DNA from: Acetatifactor muris
GTDB lineage: Bacteria; Bacillota; Clostridia; Lachnospirales; Lachnospiraceae
Length of the DNA stretch: 64,000 nucleotides
Direction of reading: 5' to 3'
Assembly: GCF_024623325.1 (NCBI RefSeq)
Contig: NZ_JANJZD010000013.1
Location: 91,816-155,815 of the forward strand
The notes under the pieces: model-generated
What the model was told of the DNA's origin: nothing
What the model saw: only the letters and a program-made list of their open reading frames with translations
Database searches by the model: none
Program-made: the position numbers and the translations under genes
Shown here: piece by piece, positions 44,926 to 52,607 of the stretch
Layout: each line of letters starts with the position of its first letter
How positions within the stretch are numbered: the stretch's first letter is position 1

Positions 44926-45786
44926 TCAAAAGCTATGTCCGCCACCTCCGCCGCTGCTGCCGCTTCCTCCTCCGCTGCCCCCGCTGCTGTTACTGCTTCC
45001 TCCCCCGCTGTCACTGGACACAGGGTCATAAACTTTTGTCTGATGCGTATGTATCACATTCGGCGGCGTATGGCTGAATTTCCTGTGAATGCTGCTGAGG
45101 ATTTCCGCTTCGCCCGGCTTCCGCAGGCGGGTAAAACAGACCACCAGTCCAAAATTAAGCAGCAGCGCCAGAATCAGCGCCAGCAATGCATTGCTGATAT
45201 ACTTCATGGGCCGGGCAATCTTTTCTCCCTCCAGCAATGCGTAAATCTCCCTGAATGCTTCCTCTGCACATTCGTGATACTCCTCCGAAGACGCAAGTCG
45301 GTATACATTATCTGCCACCGTGTCCGCATTCGCCCCGGTAATCACTTTATAGACCGCGCCGTCACTGTGAATCCAGATTTTACGGTTATCCATATCAATC
45401 AGAAACACAGTTCCGCTCTCGGTGCCGAACCGGTCCATGTAATAATTGCGGGCGTACCTTTCTGCAGATAAACTGTTTTCACTTACACTTTTAAATGCCA
45501 CATTGCCATATGCTGTAATCTTCTCCATGGATGCTGCCAGCTCCCGGCGCTCTTCCTCTGTGAGCAGCTCCGCATCATCTTCCACCAGAACCCGGAAACC
45601 GGTATCCGGATTCCGATATTCCACCAGTTCTGACATTTCCTCTGAATTCCGGTCTTCCTCCCCGGCTTCTTCCGCTCTGCATTCTGAGATGGTTGTCATA
45701 AACATAATGGTCAGGACTGCCGCCAGCATAGCCAGAGCCTTCCCCCATTTTCCCCGGCTTCTTCGCCAAAAATACTGGTTATGCAA
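44926..45786 (-). CDS. TPM-domain membrane protein
   Basis: About 286 residues. A signal-anchor helix (MLAAVLTIMFMTTIS) is followed by a TPM domain (residues 50-180; YRNPDTGFRVLVEDDAELL, then GTVFLIDMDNRKIWIHSDGAV), a second helix near 200 and a Gly/Ser-rich end. The family is linked with photosystem repair in plants and with unknown envelope roles in bacteria. A TTG start at 45786 fits GGGGAGG at 8 bp; a GTG at 45795 would overlap the site. The start overlaps the stop of the zinc-ribbon gene in TTGCATAA, so the two are coupled. Confidence 0.85.
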   Translation of the reverse strand: MHNQYFWRRSRGKWGKALAMLAAVLTIMFMTTISECRAEEAGEEDRNSEEMSELVEYRNPDTGFRVLVEDDAELLTEEERRELAASMEKITAYGNVAFKSVSENSLSAERYARNYYMDRFGTESGTVFLIDMDNRKIWIHSDGAVYKVITGANADTVADNVYRLASSEEYHECAEEAFREIYALLEGEKIARPMKYISNALLALILALLLNFGLVVCFTRLRKPGEAEILSSIHRKFSHTPPNVIHTHQTKVYDPVSSDSGGGSSNSSGGSGGGSGSSGGGGGHSF

Positions 45787-47458
45787 TCTCGTCACCTCCC
45801 CGCCGATTGAACTGCGGCAGCTTCCGGGTTGTCAGCATATTGTGCTGCTTTATGATATCCATAAGCGCCCAAAGCACCATGCACATGCAGCCAAATGCGC
45901 CCAGATAGTAGAACTCGTCAGATACAGGATTCACAATAAAAATCACTGCCGCTGCCACAATTCCTGCAAATGGTTTCACCAGAACAGGCCATTTCTCCCT
46001 GAAATGTCCTGTATATGCAAGTTTCCGGGGCAGCGCTCTCCTTCCCCGCCCCGGAAACTGACGTAGACAGAAAAATCCGACAGCAAAGAGCGCCAGAAGA
46101 ATCACCATTACAGACACGATCCTCGTGCCGCCCCACCCACCTTTCATCATCTGCAGCAGAAAGCCCGGCAGCAAAGCTGTCCCGTAAAACAAAAGCATCA
46201 GCCACCCGATTTTCCCCCATATGCTGCCGGTCTTCTTCCTTTGCGGCATTCCTGCTCTTCTCCCTCCGAACAGCCCCGCCCGGGCTGCGGAATGAACAGA
46301 GGAAAATCCTTTGTCATCCTCTCCGGACTCCCTGGCCAGAATATGTGTAACCTGCACATTTGAAATCATGATGCATACCAGCGCCAATAAAGCAGCGATC
46401 AGCAGAATCTTTACCGGCGTGATTGTCAGAAAGAGATTCAGCAGCACAAATATCGGTAGTGCCAGCAGCATGGAACCGGACAGATACTTCTTCAAATCTA
46501 CCGGCAGGTCCGCGGCAGATCTCCCTGTCTGGCCGTTAACCACAGCATATCCCACCCGCTCTCCGCTGCGGTATGCCAGGAACCATACCGGCAGCATGGC
46601 AAGCTCCGTTTCGCTTTGAAAGGGTCGCACAGCGTTCCGCAGTGTATTCTGATTCTCTCCACGACCCACATGATACTTTCTGCACACAGGATTCCCTGAC
46701 AGACATTTACATCCGTCTCTGATTACCATATCTTCCGCATCAAGGCGATACACACTGCTTTCCACGTCACTGGTATCCGCATAGAAACCGCTCAGAAAAG
46801 ATGGTGTAAATGCTTTACTCTGCCTTAAATCAAAAGGAGAAATAGCATTGCTCAGATGATCTGAAAAAGAAGCCGACGCATCATAAGCCAGTCCCCTGTA
46901 CTCCTCCTCTATCCCGCACTCCAGGCGATAATGGTCCGTGATTACATAATCCCCTTCCCTGTGACTTTTCTCTCCTGAGAAAGTAACTTCCCCTCTTTTT
47001 TCGAAGGAATAGATCCAATACGGCATATAGATGCCCCGGAAACGCTCCAATATCTCTTCATTTTTCAGTTCCTTCGGCACAAAAAGAGCACGCCGCATCA
47101 TTTTTGCATAAGCGCTTCTGCAGTCCTCCTCTGTCCTCATAAAGGGAATAATAAGGCCAGGACGTCTCTCTCTGCTGACTCGGCTGTTCAAAATAGTGGA
47201 AGAACCGCAGAAGCTGCAGAATGTAGCTGCTGTCGTGTCCTCGCTGACAAGCTGCCCGCCACACTGTGGGCAGGTGAACACGGTAACCCGGTACTCTTTT
47301 TCCGTTGGGTTATCTGACATGGATATAATACTTTCTTCCGCATCCTTTTCCTTATAAACAGTATAAGGATCCGCAGTTGTATTGCAATATTCACAATATA
47401 ACTGCTGCCGGGCAATATCAAACTTCAGATTCCCCCCACAGTTCAGGCATTCGTACAT
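45779..47458 (-). CDS. Zinc-ribbon membrane protein coupled to the TPM gene
   Basis: 559 residues. Two zinc ribbons open the protein: CLNCGG with CEYCN, then CPQCGG with CSFCGS. A soluble domain of about 250 residues follows (YMPYWIYSFEKRGEV), and about six membrane helices fill the last third. This combination with a TPM gene directly downstream is common in Clostridia and suggests the two form one membrane complex. Function is unknown. AGAGGT precedes the ATG at 47458. Confidence 0.85.
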   Translation of the reverse strand: MYECLNCGGNLKFDIARQQLYCEYCNTTADPYTVYKEKDAEESIISMSDNPTEKEYRVTVFTCPQCGGQLVSEDTTAATFCSFCGSSTILNSRVSRERRPGLIIPFMRTEEDCRSAYAKMMRRALFVPKELKNEEILERFRGIYMPYWIYSFEKRGEVTFSGEKSHREGDYVITDHYRLECGIEEEYRGLAYDASASFSDHLSNAISPFDLRQSKAFTPSFLSGFYADTSDVESSVYRLDAEDMVIRDGCKCLSGNPVCRKYHVGRGENQNTLRNAVRPFQSETELAMLPVWFLAYRSGERVGYAVVNGQTGRSAADLPVDLKKYLSGSMLLALPIFVLLNLFLTITPVKILLIAALLALVCIMISNVQVTHILARESGEDDKGFSSVHSAARAGLFGGRRAGMPQRKKTGSIWGKIGWLMLLFYGTALLPGFLLQMMKGGWGGTRIVSVMVILLALFAVGFFCLRQFPGRGRRALPRKLAYTGHFREKWPVLVKPFAGIVAAAVIFIVNPVSDEFYYLGAFGCMCMVLWALMDIIKQHNMLTTRKLPQFNRRGGDEIA

Positions 47459-47517
47459 ATATATTACCTCTATTTGGATTTATTAGCTATACTATTATAA
47501 TTTTATTCTTTTTGCAC

Positions 47518-47546
47518 TTGACAATCAATCCATTTTTATATATTAT
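47518..47546 (+). promoter_or_regulatory. Promoter of tRNA-Pro
   Basis: TTGACA (47518-47523), 17 bases, TATTAT (47541-47546). The tRNA starts 84 bp after the -10, so there is a leader to be trimmed. Confidence 0.75.
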
Positions 47547-47630
47547 TTTAATGTCGGTTCGTGATACAGGCAGGATATAGTAGAATCCCTGAGTTATCAT
47601 GTATCAGATTCAACTGAGATATCTTTACAG

Positions 47631-47704
47631 CGGCGCGTGGCTCAGCTTGGTAGAGCGCGGCGTTCGGGACGCCGAGGTCGCAGGTTCAAATCCTGTCGCG
47701 CCGA
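47631..47704 (+). tRNA. tRNA-Pro (anticodon CGG)
   Basis: A 74-nt cloverleaf: acceptor CGGCGCG/CGCGCCG, D arm GCTCAGCTTGGTAGAGC, anticodon stem CGGCG/CGCCG with loop TTCGGGA (anticodon CGG), and T arm GCAGG TTCAAAT CCTGT. Discriminator A, no encoded CCA. A terminator follows. Confidence 0.97.
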
Positions 47705-47708
47705 CTTT

Positions 47709-47743
47709 AAAAAGCCTGTGATTACAGGCTTTTTAATTTTTTT
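47709..47743. terminator. Bidirectional terminator between tRNA-Pro and the LTA-synthase-like gene
   Basis: AAAAAGCCTG, TGATTA, CAGGCTTTTT, then AA and a T run. The A-rich left arm lets it also serve the leftward gene that stops at 47783. Confidence 0.88.
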
Positions 47744-47782
47744 CGGACAAAAACAGGACAAATTGTCCAAGCAGGTTATTAA

Positions 47783-49747
47783 TTATTGTAGTACGCTGAA
47801 CAACTCTTTCAGATAATTCCTTTCCATCAGATGATTATACTGCAGCATTTGATATTGTTTTATCATTTCGTTCCCTTTCATTTCATTCATCTTTCCCCTG
47901 GAAATTACGGGATATTTTTTCTGAAGCTCCAGAAGGAACTGATAATAAGGCGGCAATTCCGTCCCTGCACATTCCAGTACTGCCGCTCCCAGATAGTTGG
48001 CGCTCATATCTCCATACACCGGAAAGTCTGCTTCAAAATTGTTCCATATAACATATGGCGTAATATATTTGAGTGCCTGACGATCTTCTTCTGAGAGATT
48101 GCTTTCTCTGAACATCGCATCATAGAAATTATCTCCCAATCTCGGCTGGTGATCACCAAACATACATATAATCATTGGTTCTTCTTCCTTTTCAAAATAT
48201 GCAAGCAGCATTTCAAAAGCTTCGTCTGTAAGCTTTATCAGGTTCAGATAGGTATCCAGATCATATACATCGCCAATGTCTTTGGCGGGTACATTCCCTA
48301 TCTTCTCAGCATTCAGCAGTATTGCCGTATTCCCACCATATCCACCATGATTCTGTATCGTTACATCAAAAAGAAACAGCGGTTTATCTTTCTCCCTGTT
48401 TTCGTACTGTCGAATAATTTCATTGAAATTACATTCATCCGAGATATATCCGCCTACATACTGCAATTCCGTCTCAAACTGAGATATATCCACAAATTCT
48501 TCGAATCCAAAATAATCATATACCTTATCTCTGTTCCATGCGAAATTCACACTTGGATGCATGGCCATCGTAGAATATCCCTGTTCTCTCAGAACACGGG
48601 CTACGGAATACATCTCATGATTTACCTGCAGCTGATAGGGAACTGCTGTCGGTGACAGAAATGCGAGACTGTCTCCTGTCAACATCTCAAATTCCGTATT
48701 CGCAGTCAAACCTCCCAATATGTCCACATAAGTATATCCTGTGACTGCCTTCTCCGACAGAGAATCATAAAGCGGCATAAAATCTTCCGATGTCTCCAGA
48801 TTTCCAAGTACTCTCAGGTCAGACCACGCTTCATTCATAATGCAAATGATATGCGGAAGGCTTGTCGTCATGCTGCTCTGTGGCTGAAATGCTTCCTGCA
48901 CCTCCTCAATCAGCTGCATCAGCTTTTCTTCAGAATAATCTCCCGGTTTATCCATGGAAAAATCCTGTGCACTGAAAGCAAAGCTCAGCAAAAATCCATT
49001 CAGCAGTTCATTTGCATTTACCGTCCAGTAAATATTCTGCAAGTCATGCTTTCTAAAATAGTCTGATTTATTCCAAAATGTATAAAAGGCCAGAATACAG
49101 CTCAGCGAGAGAATCGTCACCGATATATGATACTTTTTCCCCTTTACAGGAATATCACACCAAAAACCCAATATTATGAAAAAGGTGAACCACAGAATAC
49201 TGTACCACAGCTCACTGCTCATAGTAAGTCTGTAGCTGTCCAGAACAGTTAATGCTGTCCTTGTCGCCAGAAGATCGACAGCGCTCAGACTGCTGCCCCG
49301 GAACTGGCAGACATAATAATTTATCAGAAACAGAATCAGGAGAAAGATATTGGCTCCGCCCAGTGCAAAACGTACCCTCTATAATATCAATAAAAAAATT
49401 GCGTACACAAGCAGAATAATTAACACATTGACCAGCTCTGCACCTTCCAGAAGTCCGGTCATATCATAGAGAGGAAGCTCCATACGCCTGAATATTCTGG
49501 AAGGCACTGTTACCAGATATAATATAATTGACAGAAAAGACACATATATGTTTTCGACTCGCGGGCAGACCAGAAGCACGCCTGTCCCCAGACTGAGCAG
49601 CGAATAAAGTATAAAGCGTTTATTTATCCCACTGTAAAGGTAATACGTTGATATTGAAAAGAGGATAACAGAAATAAGAATTGCCGGAAGAAACCACTTT
49701 TTTCTTCTCATTATTTTTTCCGCGTAATTTTGAAAGCACTCAAGCAT
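47783..49747 (-). pseudogene. LTA synthase-family sulfatase gene with internal amber stop
   Basis: Lipoteichoic acid synthases and relatives transfer glycerol phosphate outside the membrane using a catalytic threonine. One reading frame runs from ATG 49747 (ACAGGAGAG upstream) to 47783 and would give about 654 residues: several N-terminal helices and a large sulfatase-fold domain with the nucleophile region GGLTANTEFEMLTG and metal motif MFGDHQPRLG. A TAG at 49379-49381 cuts the frame after the fourth or fifth helix. The downstream part could restart at 49222 but would lose most helices. Read through, the join LLIL-stop-RVRFALGG is natural, so the stop looks recent. It is the only clear LTA-type gene in the window. 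Confidence 0.85.
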
Positions 49748-49819
49748 TTTTCTCTCCTGTAAATACATGCAACGTTGATATTGATGGCCATGCAGACATC
49801 TTCTGGCCGAAATAACGTT

Positions 49820-49849
49820 ATTATACCACTATCAGTTCTTGATAGTCAA
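49820..49849 (-). promoter_or_regulatory. Promoter of the LTA-synthase-like gene with operator-like repeat
   Basis: TTGACT (49844-49849), 18 bases, TATAAT (49820-49825) on the minus strand. CTATCA/TGATAG (49829-49845) fills the spacer and the palindrome AATAACGTTATT (49811-49822) overlaps the -10, so regulation is likely. Confidence 0.75.
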
Positions 49850-49908
49850 TACTCACAGCTTTTTTACTCCATTTTTATTCCATAAATACAATACACCCCT
49901 ATTCTCCG

Positions 49909-49937
49909 TTGACTCTCCCTCCATTTCATGCTATAGT
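49909..49937 (+). promoter_or_regulatory. Promoter of the PAS / GGDEF operon
   Basis: TTGACT (49909-49914), 17 bases ending in TGC, TATAGT (49932-49937). It is divergent from the previous promoter. Confidence 0.8.
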
Positions 49938-50031
49938 ATGCAAAGATAGAAAAGCAGGCTGAAACAGATCTCTTAAGCAAATTAAACACCACATGAGTAC
50001 TCTGAAATTATAAAAATCCGGAGGAGTGCAT

Positions 50032-51648
50032 TTGAACAGCAGAGATTATGAAAAAATCCTGAATGCCATGCCTGAAACAGGTGTTTATGTCATTCAGGAA
50101 GAGGATCACAGCATATTATATTTTAACAAACGGGTACAGCAGGTATGTCCTGATATACAGAGAAGCAGGGTTTGTCATGAAGTCTGGGGTGGCTCCTGTA
50201 AGAATTGTCCTCTTCTGACCATTAAGAGCAGACAGGAAAGCCGTTCCATCAGTTACAATGCACTTTTCGGCGGAGTAGTTGATATTATTGCTACCAGGAC
50301 ATTATGGGAAGATACCATTCCCGCTTTCGTGATCACCGTAACCCCCCGTATAGGCAGCTATACATACCGCAAGCTTCTGCGGGTTGATCTTGAGGAGGAT
50401 ACCTATGATGTTCTGAAAGTAGATTCCGACATATGGCTGACCGGGAAGGAAGGCGCTCATATTTCCGCACAGCTGGAGAATCTTGTCAAAAACGGAGCCA
50501 TTCATTCCGAAGATGTGGTTCGTTTCACAGAATTCATTGAGCCCAACGCACTGCGGAATGCCCTGCTGACCGGGAAAAAATTGCTGACCTGTATATACAG
50601 GCGCAGATGTGCTGACGGTTTCCGGTGGCATATGATGGAAATTATACCGGCTTTTGATTATACAAGCGAAAATCAGACGGCAATTTTTTGTGTCCGGGAT
50701 GTCCATGATATGCCATGGTCCGGCGTTGAAAGCAGTCGTTCCAATATTCTCAACGGAATAGACAGTGACATCATTCGCCGGGAACTGATTTCCGATAACC
50801 ATAGTTTTCAGATGGCTCCTATTCTGAAAGCCCGTTACAGTATGATGAGTATGGTACACCTGGACAGCGGTCAGTGTGAGCGGCTGGATCTGACCCATGC
50901 CCCCCAGATACAGAATACACTGGTGGGAGACTATGATCACTATGTGGCCCTTGCTCTGGCTGATTATATCCATCCGGAGGATACAGATCATTATCGCCGC
51001 ACATTGTCCCTGCAGCATCTCCGCGAAAAGGCAACGGCAACAAAGGAATATGCCGAAGAGCGATGTCAGTATCGTATGAAAGGCACGCCTGTCCGCTGGA
51101 TAGAACAGCATGTAGTGTATATCCGTCAGGGAGAAGCTGTGACGGTCAACCTTCTGGGACAGGATATTACCGAAAAAAAGCAGCAGGAAGCGCTGAGGCT
51201 GCAGGCCATGCAGGACCGGGCCTATATCATCGGCAGTCTGAGCAGCCTCTTTTTCTCCACATATTATATTGATCTGGAACACGACACCTTCCGTGTGGTA
51301 TCCCAGCTCAGTAAGATAGGCGACATTCTCGGCGACGAAGTAAACTGTACTGCCGCCTTGCAGGTATATGCGAATAATTTTATTCACAGCGAAGACAGAG
51401 AAAAATATCTGCAGGTAATGAATATTCAGAACTGGCTGAAACATCTGCGCTGGTGGAATCCTTATGTGACTGTGGAATATCGTACAATTCCGGATAATCC
51501 CGGGGCCGGCCCCGAAGAATATATGCGGGTGCGTGCCACTGCCGTACTGGCTCAGACCGGAGCAGGCGATCTTCCCAAAACAGTAGTATATGTAGCTCAG
51601 AATATGACCGAAAGTCAAACGCAGAGTGCGGGAAAGGATGCGGGATAA
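50032..51648 (+). CDS. PAS-domain signalling protein
   Basis: About 538 residues without membrane helices. The first PAS domain (about 10-110) holds a cysteine cluster CHEVWGGSCKNCP that could bind metal or a cofactor. Further PAS-like segments follow at roughly 110-230, 250-390 (ending VNLLGQDITEKK) and 400-530 (ending VVYVAQNMTE). No kinase, GGDEF or EAL domain is attached, so it must pass its signal to a partner. TTG at 50032 lies 7 bp after GGAGG and is preferred to GTG 50026, which overlaps that site. The response-regulator diguanylate cyclase gene starts 3 bp after its stop. Confidence 0.85.
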   Translation: MNSRDYEKILNAMPETGVYVIQEEDHSILYFNKRVQQVCPDIQRSRVCHEVWGGSCKNCPLLTIKSRQESRSISYNALFGGVVDIIATRTLWEDTIPAFVITVTPRIGSYTYRKLLRVDLEEDTYDVLKVDSDIWLTGKEGAHISAQLENLVKNGAIHSEDVVRFTEFIEPNALRNALLTGKKLLTCIYRRRCADGFRWHMMEIIPAFDYTSENQTAIFCVRDVHDMPWSGVESSRSNILNGIDSDIIRRELISDNHSFQMAPILKARYSMMSMVHLDSGQCERLDLTHAPQIQNTLVGDYDHYVALALADYIHPEDTDHYRRTLSLQHLREKATATKEYAEERCQYRMKGTPVRWIEQHVVYIRQGEAVTVNLLGQDITEKKQQEALRLQAMQDRAYIIGSLSSLFFSTYYIDLEHDTFRVVSQLSKIGDILGDEVNCTAALQVYANNFIHSEDREKYLQVMNIQNWLKHLRWWNPYVTVEYRTIPDNPGAGPEEYMRVRATAVLAQTGAGDLPKTVVYVAQNMTESQTQSAGKDAG

Positions 51649-51651
51649 CAC

Positions 51652-52569
51652 ATGGAAAAAGTATTGGTAATTGATGACAGCCTTGTACAGGCCGAATATC
51701 TGAAGCTGATATTGCAGGATGAATACGACGTAACCGTATGTCAGACCGGAGCAGACGGTTTTCTTCAGGCAATGTCCGGAGAATATTCTCTGATCTTTCT
51801 GGACGTGGTCATGCCGGACATAGACGGTTTCATGCTGCTGCGGAAACTACAGGGAACAGTCCAGACCAAATATACTCCCGTAATTTTGATTACCAGCCTT
51901 TCGGATGTACAGCATGAGGAAAAAGGGCTGACGCTGGGTGCGGTTGACTATATTTCCAAGCCCTTCAGTCCGGTAATCATAAAGGCTCGTGCAAATACGC
52001 ACATCAAGCTGCATCGGTATCAGATGCAGTTCAGACAGCAGGCTATGGTAGACGAACTTACCGGCGTGGCCAACAGAAGACATTATGAAGACGAAAGTCG
52101 TGCCAAGTGGCGTGAAGCCGTCCGTCTGGGACTTCCTTTCTCCCTTTGTATGCTCGATATCGACAAATTCAAGGTCTATAATGATACCTTCGGACATCCA
52201 TCCGGTGATAAGGTAATATCCACTGTAGCACAGACTATTTCCTCCCATCTTCAGCGGGCAACCGATTTTTTCGGCCGCTATGGCGGAGAGGAATTTGTTG
52301 CCATTCTCCTTGGCAATGATGCGGAATCCGCTTACCGTTTTTTTAAAACCATACGGCAGGCAGTGGAAGATCTCCATCTGCCTCACAATCCTGCTGTATC
52401 CGAATGGGTTACTGTCAGTGTCGGCGGTGTGACTCTTGTGCCGAAAGAAAGCGATCTGTATGACACTTATCTGAAAATTGCAGATATCATGCTCTACGAT
52501 GCGAAACGCTTCGGCAGAAATATGGTAGTCTGGTCTGATGCAAATAAAGAACAATGGCGGGAGAAATAA
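51652..52569 (+). CDS. Response regulator with GGDEF diguanylate cyclase domain
   Basis: 305 residues. Receiver domain 1-120 with acidic pair Asp8-Asp9 (VIDDS), phosphoacceptor in FLDVVMPDIDG and the conserved lysine in YISKPF. GGDEF domain from about 135: DELTGVANRRHY, metal site LDIDKFKVYND, active site YGGEEF and an intact inhibitory RxxD (RATD) five residues before it. So it should make cyclic di-GMP with product feedback. It is co-transcribed with the PAS protein, which probably controls it. The terminator hairpin at 52546-52587 begins within the last codons. Confidence 0.93.
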   Translation: MEKVLVIDDSLVQAEYLKLILQDEYDVTVCQTGADGFLQAMSGEYSLIFLDVVMPDIDGFMLLRKLQGTVQTKYTPVILITSLSDVQHEEKGLTLGAVDYISKPFSPVIIKARANTHIKLHRYQMQFRQQAMVDELTGVANRRHYEDESRAKWREAVRLGLPFSLCMLDIDKFKVYNDTFGHPSGDKVISTVAQTISSHLQRATDFFGRYGGEEFVAILLGNDAESAYRFFKTIRQAVEDLHLPHNPAVSEWVTVSVGGVTLVPKESDLYDTYLKIADIMLYDAKRFGRNMVVWSDANKEQWREK

Positions 52570-52587
52570 CCGCCATTGTTCTTTTTT
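52546..52587. terminator. Terminator between the GGDEF gene and the RNA repair gene
   Basis: Arms AAAGAACAATGGCGG (52546-52560) and CCGCCATTGTTCTTT (52570-52584), perfect 15 bp, then more T. It contains the GGDEF stop codon and sits 20 bp from the convergent gene end, so it may act both ways. Confidence 0.9.
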
Positions 52588-52607
52588 CCGGACTTTTTAA
52601 AATCCTG

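Noticed and set aside
50302..51651. 449-codon frame opposite the PAS gene
   Set aside because: The plus-strand product has clear PAS signatures, an SD-spaced start and a co-transcribed partner; the reverse frame has none of these.
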